This document shows, piece after piece, positions 15,001 to 26,100 of a stretch of DNA of 64,000 nt. The notes beneath the pieces are model-generated. The model ran no database searches. It was not told the origin of the DNA and saw only the letters and a program-made list of their open reading frames with translations. Numbering within the stretch: the stretch's first letter is position 1; each line of letters opens with the position of its first letter. The DNA is from Owenia fusiformis. Its lineage: Eukaryota; Annelida; Polychaeta; Sabellida; Oweniidae. The stretch is from contig CAIIXF020000001.1 of assembly GCA_903813345.2 (NCBI GenBank), forward strand, positions 21,225,915 to 21,289,914, in the 5' to 3' direction. The position numbers and the translations under genes are program-made.

Positions 15001-18000
15001 TCTTTAATATCTACATTTGTAGCATTATTAATGTCCTTTATAATTCTTTTACATTTAAAACATATTGCTATTACAGTTTTACATATTACACCTAAATTAC
15101 TGTAAAATCGGCACTAAAATGGCCGCCATTTTGAAATGAGTGGCCATTTTGAAAATCTGCTTTCGAGCAGAACTTCTACCCCAATAGGGTATATGTGTAC
15201 AAAATATGAACAAAATCGGGCCAACGGTATTTGAGTTATTGCCCGGACGGACGGACAGACGGACGGACGGACGGACGGACGTACGTACGGACGTACGGAC
15301 GGACGGACGGAGGCGTTCCCTATATCCCTCCGAACTTCGTTCGATGGGATAATAAATACAGTAGAAACTGCTAAGTGGAACACCTATGTAAAAGGAACAT
15401 GTTATTTAAAGTCCTGCAGTCAACGGACTCCATGTTAATGAACCTATGTAACATGTGATTTATGGAGCAAAAGCTGGCCACTGTTTTTTTCTTTCTGAAA
15501 TAATGAGGTAGTTGACAAAGGGCAAAATAAAATAAAACCTCTATTTGATCAAACATTTGTCATATATCATAAATTGAGCAACAAAATTCATATGAGACCA
15601 GAAACTGCAGCATGTCGATACTTGTAAGGTTAGATCCCCACTTGGGTGAACTGACTTTTCACATCAGCCCTAAGCACAGGATTTCATTCTGTGTTTTCTT
15701 TAACTAATGATTTGAATTTACAGATAAATTCACAATTTATTCAAAACTATCATTTTTCACCCAATTGAGAAAAAATCTTAAAGAGCGCACTCTTCCAGGT
15801 GAGGTCTTACCCAATGGACCAATTGGCTTCTTGTGAAATCTGCCCTGTTGGTGTGCCTGGTTTATAAGATTCTGCAAGTCTGGCATCCAGGTTCCAAATC
15901 TCTTCAATCTGTCTTTACTAGAAGCCTCAAGGTCCTTCAAGAATCGCTTCTTTTGTTCTATATTATTCTGCAGGTCTCGCTCCTGGCGTCTGGAATATTT
16001 AAATCGAATGACAAACTATTACAAACCATCACCCACAGATTGAGGAAAGTTATAAAACACAAGAACCCCAGAAAGCTGAAATAGTATCACTGACCCGCCT
16101 AAAACCCAGGCCACACTCCAAATTATAACAAGATTTTTATCGATGCAATAATAGAGATTTATATAACAATAATTCTTACTAAAAAAACTTTGATTTGCCA
16201 GATACCAGTCTACCTACTTTTTGCCATAAGATTCCTCTTTATATCTGGTAATTGCCCCAAGATATTGTCTGACTTCATGTTCCTTTGTGGATTTCTGAGC
16301 TTCCAGTATTGCCATCTGTCCCGTTAGTTCTTCGATCTTTCTCTCCCTTACTGCCTTCTCGGTGTTGATATCACTGACACTGGAAAATACATACATATAC
16401 ATACAATACAGGTTACATATGATCAATGTTAATTAATCATTGGTGTGAATTCATTCTTTTCCATGACTGAATGCATGATAAGAATGATTGAATAGTGTAA
16501 ATCCTACTAATAATTGGTATGAATCCTTACCTTGATTGAATGGTGTGAATCCTTATTATGAGTGGATGGTGTGAATCATTACATTGACTAAATGGTGTAA
16601 ATCCTGATCCTGATCGAATAGTGTAAATCCTTTCCTTGATTGAATAGCGTGGATCTTTACCAAATTGTGTAAGTCCATAAATCCTTGCTCAAATGGTGTG
16701 AATTAGTGTGAATCATTACATTAACTGAATGGTTACCCTGACTGAATGGTGTGGATCCTTACCTTGATTGAAGGGTGTGGATTCTATCAAGAGTTTCCTG
16801 TAGATCCCGCCCAACAGTTGTGATTTTACTTTGCAGCTTTTTTGGTTCGTACTGAAAGGTCAGTGCAAAATCAAAATAGATAATATATGGGCACAGTGAC
16901 AATATGAACCAAATAAACAGAGAAACAGTACTTTTCAGCTTGGCTGTTGATTTTAAATGATCCTTACATTAGGCCTAATATACTGAACTGACACATGACA
17001 ATAGGCACACAAATGACTTAGAGACATAACACTGTCCACAAAATGCCACAATGTGTGCTCTGTATGCTCATATAGCAATTTGTTTCCACCAAACATTCTC
17101 ATGGAATTGGAACATTAATTTGATATCCTATTAAAGCCATATATGAAAGCAATATCCCTAAATGTAGATATCTTACATTGACTGCCTGGCAAGCTTTCTT
17201 AGCTTCCTTCAGCTCAGCATTTGCTCTATCATGCTCCGGTTTATACTCCGTAACTTCTCCACTGATTGCCTGAAGCTGTTCAGTTATTTCTTTGTAGCAT
17301 GTGCTATGTTCATCAACAACTTCCTAAAAAACATTGATTTTGCTATATTACATCAACTTGAGAAGTGTTTTGTAAAAGTGTGATTTCAAATGATCGATCC
17401 ACATTTTTGTTGTAGCTCAACTAAAGAATTTATTTAATAGGTATGAAAGTATATGCAAGGTGCATATTTTGCAAGTTTCAACTTTCAAGGAAGTGATCAT
17501 TTTTGACAAAGGAATGATTAACAAATAATTTGATTGGTACTTAGCTCATTTTAAAATTTTCCAAACATTTTAGGCTGAACTTACATTAAACTGAAACAAA
17601 AATTAAACAATAAACCTGTGCTTTCTGGACTGCAGCCACAAACTTTGGCAGTCTTGCTTCTGCAGTCTTGTGCTCTTTCTCTTTGATATCTCGGACCTGA
17701 AAGGTTAATTACAATTTTTATTTAATGTACGGAATCTTCTTTCTTTGTGCCAACTAACTTGGGGATGGTATCAAAATGTCAACAAATGTGAAAGAATAAA
17801 CTCCATTTAATTAGGGAGGGGGGATAGATGAGAATTTTATTTTTAAAGAAGTTGATTTTTAAAAAACAAAACTGAGTCCAAAATTTAACTTTAAGCTTTA
17901 AGGGGGCAGGGGGATCAAACCAGAATTAAATTAACTCTGTTTTTCCACAACTCTATCAACATCACTTACAATATTTGAATAGTTTCACAATTCTGTAAGT

Positions 18001-20902
18001 ATACTTCAAAATTCTATATATAGTATACGTAGTACTTTAATTATAAACTTATCTTGTTTTGAACCATATTATGGTTTCTTGAAAACAAGATAGTGTCCAA
18101 TATGCTTTTCTTAATAAAATTCTTTTCTTGTCTCTCATGTACTGCAATACTCTTCCCATAGATTAACTTCACGTAAAATGCTTGTTTACACACCTCTCGC
18201 TTCTCATTCACCATAGCCCAAGCCAATTGATTGTGCAGTCCCTCAATTTTCTTCTTCATTCCAGTAAGAGCTTCACAGGCGTCGTATCTCTCCTTGCATT
18301 TGCTCAGTTCATCCTCCAGCTGAGGCAAGGACTGACAACATAGCAACAACAATTATGAATGTAATGACTGGAGTCCATATTCAATGTACAGTATTAGCAA
18401 TCTTAAATAACAAAAAGACAAAATCCCTCCCAATAAATTTTGTATGTACCCTATGTACTTGGTAATGAGGTTAAAATTAACAAATAATTACAGAGACTTT
18501 TGTATTTGATCATCATGATTTAGTCTCAACAACTAGAATTGCCATGGTTTGTTTGCCATAGTGCAATGCACAAGAAACTTGATAATATTTCAACATTAAC
18601 ACAAGGCATCAACATGCAAGATGTCACCATCTGCCATTTTTTACAGACACCGATGAACACCAAACTTTGAACACTGTTGGAGACCTTGACTATAACATTA
18701 AAATAATTCCAGCTGTCCTTTCAGCTGTTTCTTACCTTCTTCTTGGACTCAACTATATTCTGGGATATACTTTTAAGTTCGTTGGCACTGGCATAGTCAT
18801 ACTTCATCTGTTCTAGCTGAGTGGCACGTAGGAAAAACTAAAAGAAGTACATGTATGTTAACATGTGAGTGGTTACAGGGTGCGACATTAATATTGACCG
18901 ATAGCATAATGTTTAGTGAATTTTCCCCGCACCAGCTGATAATTAGCAAGTGTAGGGAAATAAAATAACAATGTTATGCAGCTCTGACCACACCCTGTTG
19001 GTGATATTTTGTATATATGGAAATTATTAGATAGACATCTCTCCCAACATTGCGATGCAATACAATATACAAAACTTTTATCAAGTGAATGTAATTCAAT
19101 TTTAAAACATAAATGTTTTGTACTTACCTTATACTTGTCATTTGGGGATTTTGAGTTGAGGAAGTTTCTACTTGTGTCCTGGTTTAAAATGGCTACAGGA
19201 TTCTCTACTTGAATATTGAATTGATCAAGAATCCTTGTCAACTCCTCTCGTTTCTTGGACACCTCTTTGCCTGAAATGAAACATGATTAGCATGATTAAG
19301 TATATGATATACCCTGAGCTCAAAGAATAGTTCACAACCTTCTTATTAGGTGTGATCATTTAAAAATTGCATTTTGTGTTAAAACATTTGTTTTCTGTCA
19401 ATTGGACAATATTGACTTTGAATAATTACCTGACTTAGATTTAAGACTGTAACTGCTCCCGCCACTTGCTTGTATTGTCCGCTCTACAATAATGGAGTCT
19501 CCATAGGCCTCATGTTTGTAGGCATCTGGCCCTTTATGGTTTCTCAGTGTCACTCTCACTTGTGCTGATCTACAAATATAAGCAAAATAAATTAAATCTT
19601 TCTGTTATGCAATGAGTAAGAAGTGTATTTATCATCTCGGTCTTTTCCCCCGCATTTTCCTCAAATGCGGGCAAATTGCAAGTTCCCACAATTCTAATCA
19701 AAATTGGTCCAAAATATGCCAAGATGACAGCTTCTTTTTATCACTACTCAAATTTTAATAGGTGGGAAAATTCTCTTTGAGGTTTGAATAATTTTCCCTT
19801 TTCAATGAATGCAAATGTATTATTAAAAGAGAGATAATTCAACGCCAAGTTACATTCCTTGATGCAGATTGAATTTGAAATGTTGAAATAACAATGCTAT
19901 ACTTACGATTTGCCATTCTTGATGAAGTTCTTGATGGATGAGCCTCTGTTGGTTGCTGATGATTTGGCACCAAGGCCAACAACTAATCCTGAGAGAATTG
20001 CACTCTTCCCACCTACAAGAGCAATAAAACATACTAGATTACTCCACAGTTGAATGCCATGTGACAAATTACCCTAACAATAATCCAGTCCAAATAAAAA
20101 GGGTAAGATCATTAGGTTTATTTGATATAACCATAAGATTAGTACATGATACTCTGTTTAATTCATAAGTGTCACTGCTAGTAAAATTGGTTTCAGGAAG
20201 ATCTTCCTGAATATTAACAGCACAAGTCTGACGAAGCACTGAGAATATTCACAGGCAAGTCTGACCAAGCAATGAGAATATTTACAGCACAAGACTGACC
20301 AAGCACTGAGAATATTTACAGCACAAGTCTGACCAAGCACTGAGAATATTTACAGCGCAAGTCTAACCAAGCACTCAGAATATTTAAAGCACAAGTCTGA
20401 CCGAGCACTGAGCATATTTACAGCACAAGTCTAACCAAGCACTTCGAATATTAACAGTACAAATCTAAAATAAAGTACTTACTTCCATTTCTTCCAATGA
20501 CAAAGTTCACTTGCGGACCAAACGTGAAATCCAGCTTTGTGTGACACATGAAATTCTTCAGAGATATATTCTCTACTATCCCATACTCAGCCTCGTTCTA
20601 AAAGCATACATTTTACTTCATTTACAGTAACAGTACCATTTAAACTGTCAATCCATCAACAATGTTTGGACAAATGAAAACACAATTGGTCTCAGCTCCT
20701 ACTTTTGCTTCGTTTTCGAGGAATTTTGCACCCACTTTTTGGAAAAATCCAGAGACAGACAACTTACTTGCTTCGTTGTGCTGACAATGTCACTACTTTG
20801 TGACAGGTTGTTGTCATCATCTTCACTATCAGATTGAAGCTCAGGTTTAGCTTTCTTGGAACCAGATGGTCCAGCATCTTGACCATTCGATTTGCGTTTC
20901 AT
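1..20902 (-). CDS. SMC6: SMC6, structural maintenance of chromosomes protein 6 (3' end beyond window)
   Basis: ATPase subunit of the nuclear SMC5/6 complex (recombinational repair, replication-fork and chromosome maintenance). Coding exons, 5' to 3' on the minus strand: 20902-20768, 20597-20483, 20012-19907, 19569-19430, 19270-19128, 18837-18736, 18331-18194, 17696-17616, 17323-17177, 16851-16763, 16379-16218, 15989-15811, 14127-13925, 12483-12400, 11931-11845, 10342-10233, 9704-9545, 9429-9373, 9081-8911, 8642-8505, 7001-6886, 5732-5633, one of three alternative exons, 622-452, 117-20. Phases agree throughout. About 1063 residues are visible, so the whole protein is near the usual 1090-1100 aa. 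Walker A GRNGSGKS (about 80-87) spans the exon 2/3 junction; the hinge is about 490-660, including RFGTWMPDL and KPIGPLG; the signature [11 protein letters not shown] is about 997-1007; Walker [12 protein letters not shown] has D1025/E1026; [10 protein letters not shown] lies near the end. Acidic/basic N-terminal tail. The last coding segment lies left of base 20. Confidence 0.95.
118..451. other. SMC6 intron 24, nothing recognised
   Basis: AT-rich intron between coding exons 24 and 25, with consensus donor GTAAGT and acceptor tttcag. No repeat or gene was found in it. Confidence 0.7.
1153..1422. mobile_element. 270-bp mariner-type MITE
   Basis: The ends CAGGGTGTACTAAAAAG and the complement of CTTTTTGGTACACTCTG form imperfect terminal inverted repeats, flanked on both sides by TA (1151-1152, 1423-1424), the mariner target duplication. 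No coding remnant was seen. Confidence 0.8.
1867..2497. mobile_element. 631-bp mariner-type element with 40-bp TIRs
   Basis: Terminal inverted repeats beginning CAGGGTGTCAAATAAGTCTG and extending over about 40 bp, both ends flanked by TA. The internal sequence is short and non-coding in all frames apart from a possible fragment near 2050-2110. It lies between SMC6 exons 24 and 23C. Confidence 0.88.
3147..3305 (-). CDS. SMC6: SMC6 alternative exon 23C (53 codons, canonical-like)
   Basis: Third and most canonical of the three homologous exons. Acceptor tgttacag at 3306-3313, consensus donor GTAAGT at 3146-3141, phase 0/0. It starts [20 protein letters not shown] and ends with [18 protein letters not shown]. 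As remembered, vertebrate SMC6 has LRCKLYFDN...CGKMNFDHKNE at the same place, so this exon is the likely default. It covers residues about 922-974, where the returning coiled coil enters the C-terminal ATPase lobe just before the signature motif. Confidence 0.88.
4184..4342 (-). CDS. SMC6: SMC6 alternative exon 23B (53 codons)
   Basis: Second of three homologous exons. Acceptor ttttcag at 4343-4349, donor GTAAGC at 4183-4178, phase 0/0, open frame. It encodes [20 protein letters not shown] at the start and [18 protein letters not shown] at the end. Its length (159 nt) equals exon 23C and matches the canonical SMC6 segment without gaps; the invariant aspartate of the FDH motif is threonine here. 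Splicing to exon 24 (622-452, starting VQP) keeps the frame. Confidence 0.82.
4830..5000 (-). CDS. SMC6: SMC6 alternative exon 23A (57 codons)
   Basis: First of three homologous exons for the C-terminal neck/head entry of SMC6. Acceptor ttatttag at 5001-5008; donor GTAAGG at 4829-4824; phase 0 at both ends and open throughout. It begins [20 protein letters not shown] and contains [18 protein letters not shown] near its end, aligning with exons 23B and 23C and with the family pattern K-[ML]-x-F-x-H-[KR]. It is four codons longer than the other two: two in the middle and two before the donor. It is the most divergent from the canonical SMC6 sequence, so it could be a specialised isoform exon or a decaying duplicate; the intact frame and strong splice sites favour use. 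Confidence 0.8.
5768..5997. mobile_element. 230-bp palindromic element next to SMC6 exon 22
   Basis: Arms of about 90 bp (AATAGACGTTTCCGATAAAT at one end, its complement at 5997) fold into a hairpin with a short loop. Its inner edge is only about 35 nt upstream of the exon 22 acceptor (exon starts at 5732). Confidence 0.85.
6062..6155. mobile_element. Short TGTCACCACC-ended repeat
   Basis: About 95 bp bounded by ATGTCACCACC and GGTGGTGACAT, with 'ttacagac' and 'aaagttggagac' inside. Further copies sit at 11991-12088 and 26225-26323, with degenerate ones near 18621-18695, 20951 and 61168-61205, so it is a dispersed family with short TIRs. Confidence 0.7.
6931..7910 (-). repeat. 110-bp tandem array (9 copies) containing the SMC6 exon 21 acceptor
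   Basis: Units begin at 6931, 7041, 7151, 7261, 7371, 7481, 7591, 7701 and 7811; the last has a 6-bp deletion and is truncated. Copy 1 is the real exon 21 boundary. Each other copy repeats the pyrimidine tract, the AG, about 69 nt of coding sequence and about 40 nt of intron. Units alternate between cggtctg and cactcag variants from 7041 to about 7590, giving a 220-bp higher-order pattern, then turn uniform, which indicates recent expansion. Reading straight through a copy meets TAA in the intronic part. Confidence 0.93.
7911..8504. other. SMC6 intron 20, remainder
   Basis: Follows the 110-bp array; AT-rich with no recognised feature. Introns at 9082-9372, 9705-10232, 16852-17176, 17324-17615, 17697-18193, 18332-18735, 18838-19127 and 19570-19906 likewise show nothing beyond short repeat scraps. 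Confidence 0.6.
10375..11690. repeat. Dispersed repeat with internal ~165-bp tandem units, SMC6 intron
   Basis: Four to five copies of a roughly 160-170-bp unit containing AAGACTTTACAGACAAGATT and AAAATCCAAAATGGCTGCC. The block ends in a CGGACGGAC-rich stretch and GTGGTGGGGACATAA near 11680. The layout resembles the other CCGTCC-ended repeats here, but the units differ. Confidence 0.75.
11991..12088. mobile_element. Short TGTCACCACC-ended repeat
   Basis: Copy of the same family as at 6062-6155, in the same orientation, ending in GGTGGTGACAT. It lies in the SMC6 intron just upstream (minus sense) of exon 15. Confidence 0.68.
12580..13656 (+). mobile_element. Degenerate mariner-like element with ~190-bp TIRs
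   Basis: The ends CGAGGGGTGACCAATAAGGA and its complement are flanked by TA. The inverted repeats continue for about 190 bp each, to near CAGGTATCCCGGGACTGAC. Between them, on the plus strand, are decayed transposase pieces: [14 protein letters not shown] followed by [12 protein letters not shown] (the mariner H-D-N-A-P / Y-S-P-D-L-A-P-x-D region, with frame damage), and a C-terminal-like piece ending [16 protein letters not shown]. It is non-autonomous. It sits in the SMC6 intron between exons 13 and 14. Confidence 0.85.
14160..15352 (-). repeat. CCCATCGAAC-ended dispersed repeat with ~160-bp tandem units
   Basis: About four tandem units with ATTCACATACCAAATATGAA, CACTACTTTTCGAGTTATAG and AAAATGGCGGCCATTTTTC. 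It is bounded by GCGTAGCGAATCCCATC on the left and a CGGACGGAC run plus CCCTCCGAACTTCGTTCGAT on the right. The copy at 27516-28165 has the same ends in the opposite orientation. Shorter relatives lie at 43735-44095 and 46175-46655. It is in the SMC6 intron between exons 12 and 13. Confidence 0.8.
16437..16795 (-). repeat. Degenerate minisatellite carrying the SMC6 exon 10 donor
   Basis: A roughly 25-35-bp motif (plus strand GAATCCTTACCTTGATTGAA, then TGGTGT) is repeated about ten times with divergence. Its right-most unit is the actual 3' end of SMC6 exon 10 and its donor (CAATCAAG|GTAAGG on the minus strand, 16763/16762). A second near-exact donor copy lies at about 16524-16546. Confidence 0.75.
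20205..20470. repeat. 34-bp tandem repeat in SMC6 intron 2
   Basis: About 7.5 copies of a 34-bp unit (CACAAGTCTGACCAAGCACT plus GAGAATATTTACAG) with point differences. It lies between SMC6 exons 3 and 2 and is non-coding. Confidence 0.9.
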
Positions 20903-20914
20903 TTTCTAGTAAGG

Positions 20915-22250
20915 TCTGAAACAACAAATAAACAAGGCATTAACATGACAAAATGTCACCACCTAGGTTACTGCAAATTGTTACCTCACTCAGTAATGCT
21001 TATAATGTAAGGTTATATCAAAGGCTCCCAAGACAAGAATGTAGAGATTGGATTAGAACAGGATTATCCTGCCTAGTGCCCCAAAAACATCATAAGGCCT
21101 TTGGGTGGAATAGGTCCACAAAGTGGTGACTCTGACATTGCTGGAAAATTTATGTGTTCAAGGCTGTGTGAGGCCATCCTCTGATCACAGGGCTTCAAAA
21201 TCGGGAATATATTCTTTCTTTTTACCTCCTGCGATAAGCAGTTTGCATTTCCCCGATTAAGAACTCGCAATCTGATTGGCTGTCGCAACACTGCGACAGA
21301 AATCATGTATAAGTCATTGCGCATAATTAGATCACATGATTCCAAATTGGTTATAGCAGGAGAAAGAAGGAGGTACAGATTCTGGATACCTGCTTAGGAG
21401 AATGGTGTGGCTCGCGATGTGGGAATTCTGTGAGCGAGGAGAAATATGTTCGGGAGAGAGGTACTTGTGGATCACAACTAAAGAATCAATATTTTTGTTG
21501 TTAGAACTGTAGTTAGGGTGGAAGGAACATAAATCGCGAGTTCGGAACTGATGATCACGTTTGTGAAAGTCTACGAGTCCTCATGATCATGCCTTGACTA
21601 GTATGTATCCAACAGACCGAATATAATATTCGGTCTGTTATGATTGATATATTTCCTGTGGAAATCGCGGTGATATTTTTTGCACATAAATTTCTCGTTT
21701 ATTACAAGAATGTTCACCTTGAAAATTGGTGAATATGTTGAAGAGATGTTCATCTTAAACTAGAAGCAAAAATATTTGTATAAGGCGGGTACAAGTTGAT
21801 ATAAAATAATGAAATGTTCAGACTCACCAAAACTTCTGGATGTGTTTATAAGTAGATCGCGAAATCAATGTCAAGGACGTTTGAGTTCACGAGATCCAAA
21901 CGAGATATGCAAATTTTTGAACTTCGACAACACATGACCACTTGATTACCTCGGCCTTCTTTATGAATATTTCCGCTCTATTTACTATAAATGAAGAAAA
22001 TTAATCGGGATAATGATAATAAATGACTAGATCTAATAAATTCCCGCACAAATGGAATTTATCAACATGCTTCCGTCCGCTCCACGTGTTATTTGTTTAC
22101 AAATAGACTGACGTCACTGGCTAAATCTCGTTTATCGTGAGAATTGGCATTGCCAAAATGGCTTGACCTAATCAATGGCTTCGCTACAAGAAGCGTCTGT
22201 ACATTTTATGAATATCTTCAGTAAGAGGACAATATACGAAAAAATAATAT
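20915..22250. promoter_or_regulatory. SMC6 5'UTR exons and divergent SMC6/PPIE promoter
   Basis: An acceptor (tttcag on the minus strand, exon start 20915) lies 12 nt upstream of the SMC6 ATG. A matching donor GTGAGT at 21827-21822 ends a probable non-coding first exon that starts upstream of 21828. To the right, plus-strand donors GTAAGA near 22221 and GTAAGT at 22252 could end a PPIE first exon, joined to the acceptor at 23124-23125. Between them lie an E-box CACGTG (22083-22088) and a full CRE TGACGTCA (22109-22116). No TATA box was identified. Start sites are inferred. The SMC6 5'UTR intron (20916-21821) holds only a short partial TGTCACCACC repeat near 20951. Confidence 0.5.
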
Positions 22251-22382
22251 TGTAAGTACTTTTTAAGGTAATCATTTTATCATTTAACAAACTTATTTGT
22301 AACATTTATACAACACCACATTTTACAATAGGTGACTTACAGTCTGAATATTTATTCAGACGAAGGATACAGTCTAATGCCT

Positions 22383-22703
22383 CACTGGCGGATTAGGGGG
22401 GGGGGGCCCAGGGGCCCGGGCCCCCCCCCCTTGGGTGGGCCCAGAAAAAAAAAATTGGGCCCAAAAAATTTTTTGGGCCAAACAAGGCCTTCAGGCCCCA
22501 CTTTTTGGTCATTACTGGGCCTTTTAAGGCCTTATTTGTTAATTTCAGGCCAAATTTTGAAGAAAATGGGCCTCAAAATTTCAAAATTTGGGCCCACTTT
22601 TGGATTTTAGGGGCCCAAAATTTTTTTCCGCGCAAGCGCGGACGTTTTTTCTCTGACCTGAAATTTGGGCCCCCCCCCTTGTTGGTTCCTGGATCCGCCC
22701 CTG
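22383..22703. mobile_element. GC-extreme MITE (CACTGGCGGAT ... ATCCGCCCCTG)
   Basis: 321 bp with short imperfect TIRs (CACTGGCGG / CAGGGGCGG), long G and C runs, and many GGGCC / AAAATTT blocks. Flanking TGCCT on both sides is a possible 5-bp target duplication. A second copy at 41213-41499 is nested in another MITE. It contains no gene; its reading frames are low-complexity. Confidence 0.75.
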
Positions 22704-23142
22704 TGCCTTGACTGCAGAGTGATAATTTCATGATTTCAAGTGATTTGGAAAGTTGAATTCAAAATTCAAAAATATTACCAAACTACAGATATAGATCCAC
22801 ATTATCAAAGTACATGTGTGTTACCTATATACTTAGGGTGATTTGAAACATATCTGACACAACATATAATACAGGTAAAACATACGAAATCCCAAAATAA
22901 AATAATGTGTGAAAAATGCATACCTTTCAAATTTCAAAATGGCGCCAATGAAAATAGACTGGAAACCGGATATGTTTTTGATATCTATGGATTACACAAA
23001 ATACGGATCTACGAATAATGAATGTATTAAGTGTAAATATTTTTAAGACTATGTAAAGGCAAATTATTCTCACAGATATGGCATTTGGGATACAGTACTC
23101 ACATAAAAATCATTTATTTTAATAGCTCTTCAAAATTGGAGG

Positions 23143-26100
23143 ATGGCAGTAACAAATAAACGAATACTTTATGTTGGTAAGTTTTGTGGTATATCTTCTT
23201 ACAGTTCCAATTAATTCTTAATATTGCCTAGTGTAAGCAATGTTTAATATATGTTTTATCGACAGGTTTGTACTTTTTAAAATACATAACGTTGATTTCC
23301 TTTGAATACTACTCCAAACTAAAAGCATTTAAAGTAACTGTATTATCGCCCATCATAATATTCATAAAACTTCACATGGATGATCTGAATAAGATGATTC
23401 TTTTGGACCGTCATCTCCGTTCAGGCTTTTGGCTGAGAATTTCCAGAAATTAGAGATGTGGTCGAGGTCGATGTTAATATTGTTTCAATTTGATTTGCGA
23501 TTCACTACCAAAAGTCAATGGTAAATTTCATACAGTGCTCACCATAAAGAATTTCAAAAGCTATGGAAATTACAGTTATTAATTTCTCCGTCCTAGTAAG
23601 TCCAGATATAGTGGAATTCATATCCATAATTACAAATAAGAACTTAAAAATTTGAAGTGGAATTCACATGTTAATGCCGACTCTTCAAATGTTGAGGTGA
23701 TTTTAGAGCCGGATTACGCGGCAATGTGGATTGGCTCCCAGAATGCAACATGACACGTGTCAGCTTTCAAAATGCCGTTCCGTAAATAAGGTTACCTGAT
23801 GTTGCATTCTGGGAGTCAATCCTCCTTGGATCACAAACATGGCGATTCATGAAAACATTCGTTCGATTTGGTAGGGATTTATCTATCATTTGCAGGTATG
23901 AAGCTTTGGATTCATTTATTGTGCTACTTAAAGTCAATGGGAATTATTTTTCTACCGCTTGGGAGAGTTTGAGACATGATACTTAGAATTTAGCTCATTG
24001 TGACAACTTTTGAGGGTTGAGATTTACTTTTGCATCCCATTTTATGCGGCATTTTGTTGAATCCTTTTTTTGATTGTTTACCATAAAAAACAATATGGCC
24101 GACAAGAAAGTAAAAAAATAATATGAAATTGATTAATCTTAAAAATGTGATTTATCTGCACAGCTCCTTTAATTTTGATCACAAATATATCAGGCAAAAG
24201 TGTAACTGCACACAATGCTTGCATATTTTGAAATGTAACTCTCGCATATATTGTCTAAAACTCATCAAATTGATGTCATCAAAATGGAAATTTACTCCAA
24301 TTTGAGTGGCAATTTTCTTAAAAACCAGAGAAAACCGGAGCTTGATATCTTACAAAACCACATTTTAAAGTGTGTTTATTCAGACAAATGTGTAAAATTA
24401 AAGGTTCAAGACTCCAATTAGCAGGTAAAGTATCCCTCCTTGCGACTTTCTTGAAGAATAGACAGCCATTTAGCTGTGAAAAGATCAAAAATACTTACAT
24501 CTTCAATCATTTAAACTTATCCCGCCATTTGTTTACGATGTTGTGCCTCCAAAGCAAGAAATTTAGACACAATTACGATATCCCCTCCTATTTCCATGTT
24601 AAAAACGTGGGGTGACACCGTAATTGGAACAAAAGTCGTTTCTTCCGGTGCACAGCACATTGACCAATCAATGGATCGGAATCAATGGATCAGAGCGTAA
24701 TCTGGCAGAGAATCGTCAATTGAAATTTTCCACGCCAATTCTAGCTGAAATTCATTCTATTCTACGATAAATACTGCATATGCTATAAAAGATATTATCA
24801 GATGTAAGTATAAGGTGTATTTGAAATATAAGACCAACATTTATGCTTTGAATTATGACAGTATACTATAATAAAATTGAGATAACAGTGTATTGAAAAT
24901 TGAAATGAAGTGTGACAGTGACAAGCATGCGTAATTATGTTGAACCAACATGAAAAATTTCAGTTGGAAACTAGTTGGGAACTATCTAAGTGTAAAAATA
25001 AAAGATACTCAGTATAAACACTCATTATTCAGTTGCTATAGCCCATTGTATTGGCATGTTTATGACCACTATTAGAATTGTATAACTTTGTCAACCTCTC
25101 GATTTTGGGAAGCTAAGACGTCTTGCTGTTGCCGAAGATCAAATGTGACTTTGAATAAAACTTTTTAATCTAAATATGCATCCTCTTTTTCTTGAAAACA
25201 GTATCATCTAGTTTTATTTTCTATTAATTTATAGTACATGTACTATATTCCTGTTATATCTCATGCAAGTCTCCAATAATCAAGTGTGTAAGTTTTGGTG
25301 ATATAAAAAATGCCACACACATAAAATTCTGGATTTTGAAGAAATATAAATGCATTCTCAATGAATATTAATTTTTCAATTGATCATGTAGCTTTATCAC
25401 ATTCCAAATGAATGAAGTCCTGCCAGAAAGAACTATTTTGAGACTATTTGATGTTTTTTGAAAAGTTTTGATATCATAGCAAATCAGTGTTAAATTGAAA
25501 ATATTCGAGCAATGTTATGTGAAATATGTGTTATTTTGTAAAAAGTTTTCGGATTAGGCAGGATAATTTTTCAAATATGAGTGTTCACTGGTCATGTTAG
25601 GATGTGTTCAGATTTTAAACATAGGAATCAATGGGAGGAAAAAATGGACCAAAAAAGTGTATGGATTGGAAGGATTTTGGATATACAGGTTTCACTGAAG
25701 GTAGCTTTATGTCCTGTAAAGCTACAGCCTCTTGTAATTTGCTTTGAAAATAACATGGCAGAGAAGCATCAAAATACAAGAGGCCCAAAAACAAGTTAGG
25801 TCTCTAATATATGTTTCTCGTTTTCAAAGAGTTGCACTCTAGTCCTTTGATTGCTTTGTTTAGGTTTGATTGACCACACAAAAAAACATTTTTGACTGCT
25901 ATATGCTTGCATGTTTTATTAGGAGGTCTCTCCGAAGAGGTAGAAGAGAAGATTCTTCATGCAGCATTTGTGCCATTTGGTGACCTTATCGATATCAACA
26001 TCCCATTAGATTATGAAACAGGTAAGCTGTATCAACTGACATTTCACTATTATAGATAATTTTGAAGTTACTTTTATTATGTTGATATTTGAACATTTTA

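Noticed and set aside
15114-15383. Frame with repeated VRPSVRPS-type peptide
   Set aside because: Translation of a CGGACGGAC-rich transposon end; the same repeat appears at 11580-11640 and 27570-27600.
22332-22711. Overlapping frames rich in proline and glycine
   Set aside because: They come from G/C runs in a MITE that recurs at 41213-41499; not genes.
23709-24706. 1-kb transposon with GCCGGATTACGC / GCGTAATCTGGC ends
   Set aside because: Only 12 bp of imperfect terminal similarity and no target duplication; not enough to call.
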